Positions 11,936 through 22,954 of a stretch of 64,000 bases of DNA are shown here, piece after piece. The notes below the pieces were generated by a model, which had not been told where the DNA came from, made no database searches, and saw only the letters and a program-made list of their open reading frames with translations. The translations under genes were made by a program, and so were the position numbers. Source of the DNA: Plasmodium malariae (taxonomy: Eukaryota; Apicomplexa; Aconoidasida; Haemosporida; Plasmodiidae); the NCBI RefSeq assembly GCF_900090045.1, contig NC_041784.1, positions 1,590,001 through 1,654,000 of the forward strand, read 5' to 3'. Numbering within the stretch: the stretch's first letter is position 1; every line of letters starts with the position of its first letter.

Positions 11936-12501
11936 TTAAGCGTGTACATATGTATGTGTGTGTGTATATGTAGAAACACATAAAAAAGTACACAAATATA
12001 AAATTGCACGTATATACATATATGTATATATATATTTTTTTTTTTTTTTTACGTGCTTATTCATAGACAAATGCACACGGGTGTATAAATACGGCACAAT
12101 TTTTCTTTTTCTTTTTTTAATTTATCGCTGCTTTTGTACTTACCCCTTGGCCAATAAAAGAAAATACTTATTAGGGATAAAAAGGTACACTGAATAGTAA
12201 TAAAATATAAATACGACCCAGGACTTGAGAATACTGCATTTTTTTCCAACGATGAGGAAAATTGAGCAAATAAGGACATGAAAAATACCCAAGATAAAGA
12301 AAATTTCCCAATATATAAAAAGTTAAGAAAAATTCTCCATATTTGATAATTATTATATATTAAATTCCAGTCTAATAAAAGGTATACAACGTTTAATAAA
12401 TTACAAGTTATCAATAAAGTAACTAAAAAAATTAATGTTATCAAATATTTTGTTACATTTGGTAAATTATTATACCAAACTTCTGGGCCATATATATCCA
12501 T
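11265..12501 (-). CDS. DER1: Derlin (Der1-like ER membrane protein)
   Basis: Rhomboid-like pseudoprotease of the ER membrane that helps move misfolded proteins to the cytosol for degradation. Three exons: 12501-12144, 11844-11617 and 11467-11265, giving 262 residues, the usual derlin size. Both introns interrupt glycine codons in phase 1. The N-terminus MDIYGPEVWYNNLPNVTKYL is typical. It is followed by several membrane helices, the QIWRIFLNFLYIG segment that matches the conserved derlin WR motif, and the central GYQLPFALIFLHFIMGQS and GLLSGHMYYFF helices with GxxxG-like spacing. Rhomboid catalytic Ser/His are not evident, as expected. The C-terminal tail is short, Ser/Arg/Gly-rich and lacks a clear p97-binding SHP box. 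Plasmodium also has an apicoplast derlin, but this one lacks a long targeting extension, so the ER form is likelier. TA-rich introns hold poly(T) before the acceptors. Confidence 0.92.
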
Positions 12502-12964
12502 TATTTTCGAAAGTTCATGTAAACTTGAAAATGAAAAAAAAAAATTAAAAAAATAAAAATTAAAAAGAAAAATGAATGAATATTTTTTATCTTCTCTACA
12601 TAGGCATTTAAAAGGTTGATAATTGCCTTGCGCTTGTAACTTGTGTAACTCTTTTCTTCACGCTTGTTTAGAATCTAATTCAGTATTTGTGTTTGACGTA
12701 TTATCCGTATATACTACGTGTCTTCTAAGTAAATTCTATATGTTCTCACTATAAACTCAATGTATATTCAGCTTTTGTTAAACCTCTTTTCAGCTTCTAT
12801 TCAACTTTTGTTCTACTTCTGCTCAACCTCTGTTCAGATTGGTTACCTGTGTTTTTACTTTTGTTTTTATTCTCTAATAATTTGTTATCACATAGCATAC
12901 TAAATATTCATTAATATGCATTCATCTTACACAAAAAAAAATATATAATAAAAAAAAAAAAAAT

Positions 12965-14404
12965 TAATGCATTATTAGATCAAGCATAATATATCTTCTT
13001 AAAATACATGTACTTAGAGGAAAAGAATAGGGTGAAATGTAATCATAGGTAACACATGGGAAATGAACAAAAAAAAAAAAAAAAAAAAGAAAAAAAAAGA
13101 AAATGGATCAAAAGTGAACGCAAGAAAAGAGATGAGAGGTGAAAATAAGAAAAGAGATGAGACGTAAAAGAAAAGAAAAGAAAAGAAAATGGAAGTAAAT
13201 AGGGGAAAATAAATTTTAATCATTACATGTGAAGGAATTCCGCGTATAATCATTTTAAGTAAATATGGATACAAAAATTACTTATATTTTTTATTAAGTT
13301 ATAAGCGTATAAAAATATCAGTGTACATATATGTAAAGATATATTACATGTTTGCTCTCATTGTTTCTATGTATGGGTTCCGTTACTATTGATTACATTC
13401 ATATTCTATGAATAGGGCGAATTTATTATATCGCTCAAGTATACGCATATATATACTTATATACATCCATAACCTATACGTTATATGTTTGATTATTCTT
13501 TGTTTATTTAAACGTTCATATGGTGGTTTGTTGGATTTTTTTACTTTATTTTTTGCTTGGTTTTTATAATTTTTCTGCTTGAATATTTTGCTTGGTTTTT
13601 GTGCTAAATTTAGCTGCATATTTTTCTGCATATTTTTTTGCATATATTTTTGCATATTTTTTTGCATATATTTTTGCATATTTTTTTGCATATATTTTTG
13701 CATATTTTTTTGCTTATTTTATTGCATATTTTTTTGCTTATATTTTTGCATATTTTTTTGCTTATATTTTTGCATATTTTTTTGCTTATTTTATTGAATA
13801 TTTTTTTGCTTATTTTATTGCATATTTTTTTGCTTATTTTATTGCATATTTTTTGTGCTTAATATTGTTGTGTATTTATTGTGCTTGCATTTTTTGCTTA
13901 ATTTTTTTTTTTTTTCTATGCATCAGATTACTATTCTTACAAAGACCGCAAAAAACTTTTTGTTTCATTTACATAGCTATAAATTACTTGTTTCATATTT
14001 TTAAATGATTTTACCTTACACATTAGTAAAATATTACAGTATTAAAAAAACATATATGTATGTATATTTATATGTTTGTATATTTATATATTTGTATATT
14101 TATATGTTTTATACTTATATATTTTATACTTATATGTTTGTATACTTATATATTTTATACTTCTATGTTTGGATATTTATATGTTTATATATTTGTATGT
14201 TTGTATATTTATATAATGTACATTAATACATATACATATTTATATACATTTATGTATATGTGTATATATGCACACGTTCGTAAGCATACATATTTACCCA
14301 TTTCTTCCCATTGTATGCTATGGAAAATATTTGATGGAGACCCACATAAGCATGTTCTTAAATTAAATGAGCCTTTTTCATAATTATTAAAAAAAGTTTT
14401 CTTT
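12965..14404 (-). CDS. Candidate small spliced gene of unknown function
   Basis: Four minus-strand segments look coding and have fitting splice signals, though the whole is not proven. A segment at about 14404-14298 reads NNYEKGSFNLRTCLCGSP and then FHSIQWEEMG before GTAAAT. A segment near 13975-13925 reads VNETKSFLRSL before GTAAGA. A segment near 13275-13220 reads YPYLLKMIIRGIPSH before GTAATG. A last one near 13010-12975 reads YMYFKKIYYA then TGA. Introns hold the 13.6 kb satellite. No start codon is placed: the first segment opens after an in-frame stop, so another exon is expected upstream. The CxC pair in the first segment might bind metal, but I do not recognise the family. Confidence 0.35.
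13590..13860. repeat. TTTTTGCATA/TTTTTGCTTA satellite
   Basis: A run of 11-13-base units, TTTTTTTGCATA and TATTTTTGCATA, later mixed with TTTTTTTGCTTA and TTTTATTGCATA. Open frames with FFAYIF or HIFLHIF patterns on the plus strand and MQKYMQKN on the minus strand are produced by it. It probably sits in an intron of the candidate minus-strand gene. Confidence 0.9.
14054..14260. repeat. Degenerate TATTTATATGTTTGTA repeat
   Basis: Imperfect units of about 12-16 bases made of TATTTATATG, TTTGTA and TTATACTTATA. The plus-strand frames rich in Tyr, Ile and Phe across it are low complexity and not supported as genes. Confidence 0.75.
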
Positions 14405-14637
14405 CTTAAGAAAATTATAAAAAATTAAAAGTAGTACAGAATAATAAAATTAAAGGATAAAAGAAATATTTATTTTATTTTGTATATCTTATTAAAGAAA
14501 GAGAGAAATTATTTAAAAACAAAAAAAAAAAGGCACTTTTACATTAATATACTGACAAAAGTAAAAAGTGTGAGCACAGCTGTTACACTACTTAGTTGTT
14601 ATTAAGAAATGGAAACAAAAGGTATCAATTCTTAACG

Positions 14638-14680
<43 letters not shown>

Positions 14681-15167
14681 TTATAGAAAGCTTACAATAA
14701 ATTCTCATTAAGCGATTTCAAATTTTTCCTTGTATTATCTTTCTGTTGTTTTTATAATTTTTCGAAATTTCTGACCATTCTCTGCAATTTTTCCCCTTTT
14801 TTTGTTCCTCTTGCTTATGTTTAACATGTAAAAAATATAAAAAGGAAAATGCAAGAATTCCTATTTAAACATGAGTCCATTTAGAGCGAAAATTTGCTTA
14901 GTAGCCCTGGTTATCAGCGTGCATTTATATGTAATATACTAAATTGCGTATACAAAAGTTTATATGTATACATATGCTTTTATGCATTTATATATGTGCG
15001 CTCGGTTGCTGATCTTTGAGAACATATACATGGACATGTGTGTATCATTAATATGAGCATTCTTCCCCCCCTTCTCCATGCATAAGTGCAGTAATATGTA
15101 CAATATGTACAATATACATAAATATGCATAATAAATGAAAAAGTGAATAAGCACATGAGTAGATAAG
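14405..15167. other. Upstream region of the RMND1-like gene
   Basis: A+T-rich with a (TA)n run at 14643-14676. A 23-codon frame at 14871-14942 starts MSPFRAKICLVALV and ends after a hydrophobic stretch. A GTAATA donor follows codon 20, and the acceptor GATAAG sits directly before the ATG at 15168 in the same phase, so it could be a first exon. Divergent promoters for this gene and the minus-strand gene to its left are expected here. Confidence 0.4.
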
Positions 15168-16229
15168 ATGCTGAGTTGTAAATTAATATTATATGGGAAA
15201 AGGCCATTAAAACATCTACGTTCAGCAACTGATTTTAAGTCGTATCGTTCTGCTAGTAATAGTAGTAGCAGTAGTGGTAATAAGGAAAAAATGAGTAATA
15301 AAATATACACGCAAAAAAGGATAATAAAAAGAGATAGACTACTCGGTAGTATTAAACCATTCATAAACGAAAAATGTGATACCCCGGAAAGTAATGTAAT
15401 AGCATATTATTTATGTAAATTATTGAATTTACAAATTTTGAAAAATGCATATGAGAACATTGGTTGTAAAGTTTTGTATAAAGAACCATATTTATATGTA
15501 GAGAGTTGTGAGTATTTTAATCAACAAGATAGTTCAGGTGTGTTTTTTAAAAATGGATGTGTAGTAATATGGAATATGAAGAAAAATAATATAACAAAAT
15601 TCTTACATTTTTGTAAAAGTCATATAAACATAAATGAGACTATAGAAACCTACGATTTTGAAGAATTAGAAGTACAAAATGTGAATAATAAAAGTTATGT
15701 AAATAATTCTATTATTTACTTAAGTTCTAATAATTATAGAACGACAGATAAGATTTCTTTCTCTTTTGGATTATTAAGTGCTGTTAGATTAAATAATTTA
15801 GAAAAAAAAATTGAAAATAAACTACTTTTAGAAAATAATAATATAGAAATTTTAAAAAAAAAAATTAAATCAACAAACTTAGACCTATTATCAAAACAGT
15901 TATTCACGTCAAAAATTACTTTACACAATTTAAGATATGAATTAAACATTGAACAAGATATACTTGATGTTCCTGAGGCTTTATGGGAATTAGAATACCA
16001 GAAAAAATTATTTCTTAACATTTTAAATATCTTTGATATTAAGCAAAGGGTCGACTTATTAAATCATAGACTAACTTGGACTTTTGATTATTTAAACTCA
16101 TTTCTTGATTATGTTAACCAAAAACATTCTTCGAGGTTAGAGAGGATTATAATTATAATCATTGGACTTGAGCTGATGCTCGGGGTTATGCAGATGATTA
16201 ACACGGTGGGATTTGTAAGTTTGCAATAA
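15168..16229 (+). CDS. RMND1/Sif2-family (DUF155) mitochondrial protein
   Basis: 353 residues. Members of this family (yeast Rmd1/Rmd8, human RMND1) are membrane-anchored; human RMND1 supports mitochondrial translation. The N-terminal 55 residues are basic, Ser-rich and nearly free of acidic residues (ILYGKRPLKHLRSATDFKSY), which fits a mitochondrial targeting peptide. The middle has the family's beta-rich part (VFFKNGCVVIWNM, then ISFSFGLLSAVRLNNLEKKIE). The C-terminus is characteristic: VPEALWELEYQKKLF, then LNHRLTWTFDYLNSFLDYVNQKHSSRLE, then one hydrophobic helix IIIIIIGLELMLGVM near residues 325-345. The start at 15168 fits the likely targeting sequence, but an upstream exon at 14871-14930 could add a hydrophobic leader. 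Role in the parasite is inferred from family only. Confidence 0.8.
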   Translation: MLSCKLILYGKRPLKHLRSATDFKSYRSASNSSSSSGNKEKMSNKIYTQKRIIKRDRLLGSIKPFINEKCDTPESNVIAYYLCKLLNLQILKNAYENIGCKVLYKEPYLYVESCEYFNQQDSSGVFFKNGCVVIWNMKKNNITKFLHFCKSHININETIETYDFEELEVQNVNNKSYVNNSIIYLSSNNYRTTDKISFSFGLLSAVRLNNLEKKIENKLLLENNNIEILKKKIKSTNLDLLSKQLFTSKITLHNLRYELNIEQDILDVPEALWELEYQKKLFLNILNIFDIKQRVDLLNHRLTWTFDYLNSFLDYVNQKHSSRLERIIIIIIGLELMLGVMQMINTVGFVSLQ

Positions 16230-17062
16230 AAAAGGACAAGAACGTATAATAAAGTAAAAGAAGGGTTAAGAAAAAAAAAAAAAAAGAAAAGGAAAAGAAA
16301 AAATTAGCCAAAATGTAAAATTATACAAGTCTACAATGATGTTTTCCCGGTACGTATGCAAAGAATGGTAGAGAAGAGCGTCCAATTAAAAACAACAATG
16401 AACATTATACAATTATATAAAATAATATAATTCACAGGGGAACTAATTTTTTTTTTTTTTTTTTTTTTGTTTCCTCCTTTGTATCCACTTATAATATATG
16501 CAAACTTTTGAGACATAAATTACTTATCAATCTGATCCTATTATAAAGATACTGCATCGTTTGCTTATCTTACACTATATGATGTGTTATTTCTATTTTT
16601 TTTTTTTTTTTTTTTTTTTTCTTCTCTGGATTGAAGGGGATGGTCCCTACAAACCCTGCACATTATATCTTTCAAAAATGAATATAAAAATACTACCCTT
16701 AATAAGCGTATACAAAAATGTAGCTTAACAATTTTTAGAATTTCAATTATCATATTGATTGTATTTCTCATATATCGTTTCATGCTACACTCTCCTAGCT
16801 TATTTGTTTTGTATACTTTTATTCTTTTTTATGGAAAAAATATTGTTTGTGTTTTAACCCTGTTCATTTTACGATATTACTTTTCCCTTCTCAAGATTTC
16901 ACGTTTTTCATTAGATTAATCGGCTTTAACTAAACAGGTTCCAACTATTTATGCATGTTCAATAGTGTGTATGTTATCTTTTCAATGTGCTCGACTGGGT
17001 ATGTGTTTTCCAACTGACCCCTCTTGCCCATCTCCCCTTCCCCCAAAATTCGATCCCCCTTT
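16230..17062 (-). other. Intergenic DNA with possible small minus-strand membrane-protein exons
   Basis: Between the RMND1-like stop and the TAF9-like stop. On the minus strand a frame beginning at 16783 (MKRYMRNTINMIIEILKIV) runs to GTTTGT near 16650. Further segments near 16575-16540 and a hydrophobic segment at 16440-16331 (CIMFIVVFNWTLFSTILCI, then stop) could be joined as a small membrane protein. The acceptor before the last piece follows poly(A), which is poor. I treat this as unproven. Confidence 0.3.
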
Positions 17063-19213
17063 TTAGATATAACTTTTTTTCTTTGCAGAATTAAAATTGT
17101 ACTTGATATTCCATGATGGGAGTACTGTATTAATAGAACAATCATCAGGTAGGTAAGGAGGAAACCCACTTGGGTACTTTACATTTCTATCAATAATTAT
17201 ATTGTTTGTATCTTTTGTTTGATATGCTAATTCATCAAATAAGAAATCATCGTTTTTTTTTCTGTAAATATATTTTAACACATATTCTTTTATGGCTAGG
17301 TTTACGCTCACCTCATCTATTATTAGCACTTGCTCGTTGATATTATTTACGCTCTCTTTTTTTATTCCATCTTTATCGTTATTTTGCGTCGTCTTTTCAT
17401 TAACATTATTGTGTTCAGCCATACTGATACTGCCATTTTTGTTATCTTCCTTTTCCTCGTATGGTATCTTATCCTTATTATTTCCGTTCATATTGCTATT
17501 TATATTGCTGTTCATATTGCTGTTTATATTGCTGTTCATATTGCTGTTTATATTGCTGTTCATATTGCTGTTCATATTGCTGTTCATATTGCTGTTCATA
17601 TTGCTGTTCATATTGCTATTTATATTGCTGTTCATATTGCTATTTATATTGCTGTTCACATTGCTGTTCAAATTGATGTTCATATTGCTGTTCGTGTTGC
17701 TGTTCGTGTTGCTGTTCGTGTTGCTGTTCATATTGTTCTCTATAATTTCATCATTTGCATTCTTCACATTATTCTCTTCATTAGTTGTTTTTTCTTTTTC
17801 ATCGATAACTTCATTTTTCATTTTTTCGTCTGTTGTATTGTTAACAGTTTTGTTTTCGTCATTCATCGCATCTGTACCTATGACAGTATCACTTGACACT
17901 CTTTCGTTAAGCATGTTATCATTTTCCCCCTTTTCGTTAACCATCTCATCATGTGCACTTCTTTCCTTATCGGAACGAACAAATTCTTCAACAGTCTTCT
18001 GATCCATCTCTTCCTGCGTATTTAGCTTTCCTATATTTATAAGTTCATTGTTGTTTTCACATAATAAGTTGTTTAGATTATTATCATCTCCATTACTGAA
18101 TACCCCAGATAAGTTTATCTGTTCAATACTGTTCAAGGCCTCCTCTTCTACTTTGTTTTTCTTTGTAAAATAACTTGAAATCTTTTTAAATATTCCATAA
18201 TTGTTTTCATCATTCTGCAGTTGCACAGTACTTGCTTCATTTTGTAGTTCCTTACTGTTTTCTAAATTTCCTTCATTTTTGTTATTCTCACTTGTTTCTA
18301 TTTCTTGACGTATGTCTTTATTTCCCTCTTCTCCTTCCTTCGTATTCACTGCTTCGCTAGTGGACGATTCTGGGAGGTTCAATTTTTCCTGACTCTGTTT
18401 ATGTTTTATAATGTTCATCTTCGCATTTGCGTTATTTATGCAATCTTGGCTTTTTTCCCCTTCCAAGTCAATACCCTCGTTGGAGTCAACGTTTACATCT
18501 ACACCAGCTTCTATGCTTGCACCAGCATCTTCTTTTACACCCCTTTCCACACCGACGGCTCCCTTTACTACCTTTTCTCCATTTCTTCTGTTACAATCCC
18601 CGTCATTATGGTCCTCATTGCAGTTACTACTATTTCTTATACTATTACTACCACTAGCTGCACATTTATGCACATTTTCTTTTTCCTCACTATAGTTTGG
18701 ATCGTTCATAACATCATTCTTTTCTCCTTTATTTTTACCTTCTCTTTCTGCGTCCTTTTCTTGTTCCCCATCTTTTCTGTCATTCCATTTATCATCGCAT
18801 TTTATGTTACAAATTTTTAGGTTAACTGTTGAACTACTTTTGTCAAACGAAGCTCTATTTTTGCTTTGGTCGAACATTGTGCTATTCTTCCTTTGATCAT
18901 CATAATTATTCTCATCATTGTTTATAATATTGTTATTCGGTTCATCATGTATAGAAAGATTTTTATGATTTATACTTTCCTTTATACTTTTTGCATTCCT
19001 TAGTATTTTAAGCGTTTCATTTTGTATTATATCAATTAAAAAATGAATTATTTTGTAATCATATTTTTTTACATGAAAAGTTTTTAGTAAATTTTCAATT
19101 TCTATTTCAATATTTGGAATTATGTTATAATATTCATTAATTAAATTGTTACTCACCTCTAACTTGCTTTTCTTTACACTCTTTTTCTTTGCTTTCATTT
19201 TGCTACTTTTCAC
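17063..19213 (-). CDS. TAF9-like histone-fold protein with a very large low-complexity insert
   Basis: 716 residues, one exon. TAF9 pairs with TAF6 in TFIID and in SAGA-type complexes at Pol II promoters. Residues about 28-80 (NEYYNIIPNIEIEIENLLKT, then YDYKIIHFLIDIIQNETLKI) look like the first two histone-fold helices. Near residues 626-715 come VSVNLAIKEYVLKY, then DDFLFDELAYQTKDTN, then LPDDCSINTVLPSWNIKY. These match in order TAF9's third helix (DDVRLAIQ), its FLLDIARQRN segment and the LPPDRYCLTAPNYRLK tail. About 540 residues of Asn/Glu/Lys/Asp-rich sequence separate the two parts, including the MNSNINSN repeat near 493-576. The N-terminus is strongly basic (KMKAKKKSVKKSK), a likely nuclear signal. 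The assignment is by recognised pattern and order. A different histone-fold or unknown protein is the alternative. Confidence 0.55.
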   Translation of the reverse strand: MKSSKMKAKKKSVKKSKLEVSNNLINEYYNIIPNIEIEIENLLKTFHVKKYDYKIIHFLIDIIQNETLKILRNAKSIKESINHKNLSIHDEPNNNIINNDENNYDDQRKNSTMFDQSKNRASFDKSSSTVNLKICNIKCDDKWNDRKDGEQEKDAEREGKNKGEKNDVMNDPNYSEEKENVHKCAASGSNSIRNSSNCNEDHNDGDCNRRNGEKVVKGAVGVERGVKEDAGASIEAGVDVNVDSNEGIDLEGEKSQDCINNANAKMNIIKHKQSQEKLNLPESSTSEAVNTKEGEEGNKDIRQEIETSENNKNEGNLENSKELQNEASTVQLQNDENNYGIFKKISSYFTKKNKVEEEALNSIEQINLSGVFSNGDDNNLNNLLCENNNELINIGKLNTQEEMDQKTVEEFVRSDKERSAHDEMVNEKGENDNMLNERVSSDTVIGTDAMNDENKTVNNTTDEKMKNEVIDEKEKTTNEENNVKNANDEIIENNMNSNTNSNTNSNTNSNMNINLNSNVNSNINSNMNSNINSNMNSNMNSNMNSNMNSNMNSNINSNMNSNINSNMNSNINSNMNGNNKDKIPYEEKEDNKNGSISMAEHNNVNEKTTQNNDKDGIKKESVNNINEQVLIIDEVSVNLAIKEYVLKYIYRKKNDDFLFDELAYQTKDTNNIIIDRNVKYPSGFPPYLPDDCSINTVLPSWNIKYNFNSAKKKSYI
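17487..17735 (-). repeat. Coding 12/24-base repeat (MNSNINSN)
   Basis: Tandem copies of a 12-base unit reading ATGAACAGCAAT or ATAAACAGCAAT on the minus strand, giving the tetrapeptide xNSN with x = Met, Ile, Val, Leu or Thr. It lies in the large insert of the TAF9-like protein. Shadow frames on the plus strand (FILLFILL, HIAVHIAV) come from this array. Confidence 0.95.
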
Positions 19214-20464
19214 CTGTCATAATGTTAATATGCCAACGTACTACTCCACAGGTACTGATATACATACGTACTATACACACGTGTATTGTATCCCTGTATG
19301 AGTACGCACATATATATATATATAATTAAACATATATATAAAGAAACATATATATATATATATATATAATTAAACATATATATAAACAAACATACATAAA
19401 TACATTCTGCAATGCTTCTCCTGTGCTTTATAAATTGTTGACGTGAGGGTTATATTTTCAAAAGACCATTTTTGAGAAAATAAAAAAAGGAATGGATGAA
19501 AAAATGAAAAAAGCAAGAAAGGAAGAAAGGAAGAAAATAGAATATTCCATTTTCAGCCTTTCGCTTACAATATTTTTGAAGAATTTATTATACTTCATGC
19601 AGAATTCTTTTTTTTTTTTTTTTTTTATATTATTTTTATTTTATTTTTTTTTTTTTTTTTTGCATTTGTTAAGTACTATGGGGCATAAAATGGTGCATGT
19701 GGTAAATACATTTTTGAAAAAAAAAAAAAAAAAAAAAAAGCAAAAGCAGAATTGACCAAAAGAGCGAAGTCAGCAAAAAGCAATCTTTTAATTATGACAA
19801 AATATAAACTTTTAAAATGACTAAATTGAAAAGCAAAATGTAGTAGAAATGAGAAGGTGGAGACACAACGCATTTTTTTAAATGCAGAAATGCATGATTA
19901 TTATTGCTTTGGATATTTCATAAAAGATGATAAATTTAATCTTTATTTTCATTTATAATTTTGGTTAAAAAAATTTCCCGTTTATTTTGTTTAATATGCT
20001 CCTTTTGAGGCGTTTCAAAGGGGAAAAATGGAGGTATGGTTTTATGTATGTATTGTACACTTATTGTACGTGCATTTGTACACCTATTTGTAGACCTATT
20101 TGTACACGTATGCATATGAGCAACAAATGTACGGTTAAATTATAACATATGATATATGCGCAGTTATAATATAAGACATCGTACGGGATGATAGAAAATT
20201 TAAATTAAAAATTTTAAATACTAACTGCAAATTGCGAACTTCAAAATTCATGAAGCAATAGTAATGAAAAAAAAAAAGTAAAATAACGAAAAAATACTGT
20301 ACGAAAAACTGCTAACAATTATACAGATTTAAAAAAATTTCTCCATGAACAGGAAAGGAAAAGAAAGGAATCATAAAAACTGGTCTTATGAGAACATAGG
20401 AAACTTTAATCGGCGGGGATCCATAAGTATATATATACATGAGCATACATACGTACTTGCATAC

Positions 20465-20521
<57 letters not shown>

Positions 20522-21000
20522 CATGCACAAGCGTTTGCGTACTGAAAAACGTAAGTATAAAACTGCTTTAAAAGTAAAGCGCACTGAGTTATGCCCCCTT
20601 CTTCCATAGCGAAATAACATTTATTATATTTATTTTTTTTCCTGTCCTTTATTGAATTTTAACGCCATCATTTTTTAGTAATATTTTTATGGACTTATAT
20701 AAACCACACAAATTTAAGCTTTCCTGTGTATTACGGGGTTTACCTTTCATAAGTAAGATGTTAGCGCATAATGATACATGAGATGGGGAAAAAAAAAAAA
20801 AAAAGCGGTACTAGTTGAGGCGCAAAAGGCATAGTATACTGTAATATGTTCATTCCATTTTTGCTGTTTTTCTGTGCATCCGCTTATATTCCTTTCCGTT
20901 TTCACAGAGCTTGCCATTCTAGCCACCCTGACCACTATCAATATACTTATCGCTGTTACCTCCTCTACCACCTGCATCGCCCTAAGTGTATCTTCATATC
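19214..21000. other. Intergenic DNA between TAF9-like and SDS22 genes
   Basis: Contains (TA)n runs at 19311-19324, 19351-19385 and 20466-20518, T-tracts at 19609-19626 and 19647-19661 and an A-tract at 19718-19738. At 20747-20977 the minus strand has an open frame directly after the SDS22 stop, richer in G+C than normal intergenic DNA; most likely SDS22 3' untranslated DNA. No supported gene. Confidence 0.5.
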
Positions 21001-22376
21001 CTACTCAGCTTGCGTTACCTTTATGGGTGCAATAAGCAGAGCGTCCAACTGTTTCAACTGGGGAAGAATACTTATTACTTTATTCCTATAACTTTCTTTT
21101 AACATATCCTGGATTTGATTTTTCTCTAAATACAATGTTTGAAGGTTTTCATTTTTCCTTAACTGTTCAATCATTTCTATATTGTTAATATTATTATTAT
21201 TTAACCATAACTCTTCTAATGATTTTAACTCTGAACATATTACTATATCATCAATTTCGTTATATGATAAGTCTAGTACTTTTAAATATTTTAAATCTTT
21301 TATTCTGTCTAAAATGGAATTTAGTTTGTTATAACTCAAGTATAACTCATTGATGTGTAAGATGTTCTTAATGGATTTATCAGACCAACTGGTTAGTCTA
21401 TTATGCTGTAAACTTAATTTTTTTAATTTTGGTAAATGTGGTAAGTCTAATTCTTCTATTTTATTTTTTCCTAGCCACAATTCTTCTAAATTTGTCAAGT
21501 TTTCTAGGTTTTCTATTTTTCTAATTTTATTATAACCTAATTCTAATAGCTTCAGCTTTTTACAATTGTGCAAGTTTTCGATCTGTTCTCACAGGGGAAG
21601 AAGCGCACACGTATATGTGGGTGTGTGTGTGTGAGGGGATGCTTTACAGTTACACATCGATGGGCACGTAGGTATGTACATATACAGGTATATATACACG
21701 TAAACAAATATACCCAATACAAACTCATAAGTATACATATATATATATAAATATATATATATTTTGCGCATGCGCAAATAAAAATTAAGCTTTTCATTTG
21801 GAACAGTTAAAAAGTAGACATACGTTTAACGAAAATATGTTCACTCATACCACTTTTTTACCTTTGTAATTTTGTTACTAGATAGGTATAACTCTTCCAG
21901 GTTTACAAGAGTTTCTAAATTTTCAATTATTTTTATCTTGTTGAAAGAGAGGTCTAACACCCTGAAGAGGTATATGTATATATGAGAGAAGGTACATAGT
22001 TACACATACATATATATGGAAGTATAAACACGTACATACATATGCACGATCAAACGGAAAAGACATATAGTGCGCTTCAAGGGGTGCATTGTATAAGCAC
22101 TACTAGTCTGTGTAAAAAATGAATGTGTTACAATTTACCTTAACTTTACTAACATTGATATGTTTTCTATTTTTTTAATCATGTTTTCATATAATTCTAA
22201 ATGTTCAAGTTCCAAATTGTTGTCTAGGTTTTCTATTTTTTCAATACAGTTAGATATGAGCTGCAGGGTCTGAACGAAAAAGGGGGGAAGAAAAAAGGAG
22301 AGTGGAAAAAGTAGATGAAAGGAAAAAATAAAATAATAAAATGAAGAAATAAAAACGACAAAAAAAAAAAAGAAGC

Positions 22377-22416
<40 letters not shown>

Positions 22417-22845
22417 GGTGCCCATTAGTGAAGAAAACAAAATGAAAGCAAAGATATCCACGTGGTGCACTGTTCATTAGTGTGGCATGTGCACTTTTTC
22501 ACGTAAAATGTAAATGTGCACATATGGACATATGCATGGATTGAAATATAGGCTGATGTATGTCTATAATACTTCTGATTTGTCTCGCCCCTGTTGTGTT
22601 CGTAAGCCAAATGACAATACACATCAGTCCAAACACACATATCGATAAAATAATTATATAACGCGTGTGAAAAAAAAAAAAAAAAAAAAAAGAAAGAAAA
22701 AAGTTAAAATATATAAAAGACTAACTTTTAACTTTCTACATTTTTCCACATTTTCTATTTTTTTAATTCTTGAATATTGATAAGATATTATGGTTTCATC
22801 TTCGTCAATTGTAGTTATTTCCCCCAAAACGTTGTAGGTTGCCAT
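21001..22845 (-). CDS. SDS22: SDS22-like leucine-rich repeat regulator of protein phosphatase 1
   Basis: Four exons: 22845-22726, 22269-22139, 21961-21862 and 21582-21001, phase-compatible, giving 310 residues (yeast and human SDS22 are about 340-360). SDS22 binds the PP1 catalytic subunit and controls its assembly and activity in the nucleus and cytoplasm. The protein is almost entirely 22-residue SDS22-type leucine-rich repeats, about eleven, each like LxxLxxLELGYNKIRKIENL or LKVLDLSYNEIDDI. The N-terminal 25 residues (TTIDEDETIISYQYSRIKKI) precede the first repeat. The C-terminal LRR cap is present as YRNKVISILPQLKQLDALL, the expected end of the family. Each short exon carries one to two repeats, so intron positions follow the repeat register. 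Introns hold (TA)n runs. No unusual residues seen. Confidence 0.93.
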
Positions 22846-22895
22846 GAACTACACTATACCTGTTTGTCACGTCCTGCCTTGTTAATTTAAGCGAG

Positions 22896-22954
<59 letters not shown>

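Noticed and set aside
13579..14008. Hydrophobic frames FFAYIF and MQKYMQKN
   Set aside because: Satellite-driven; low complexity on both strands.
17292..18820. Long plus-strand frames opposite the TAF9-like gene
   Set aside because: Shadow frames of the Asn-rich coding repeats on the minus strand.
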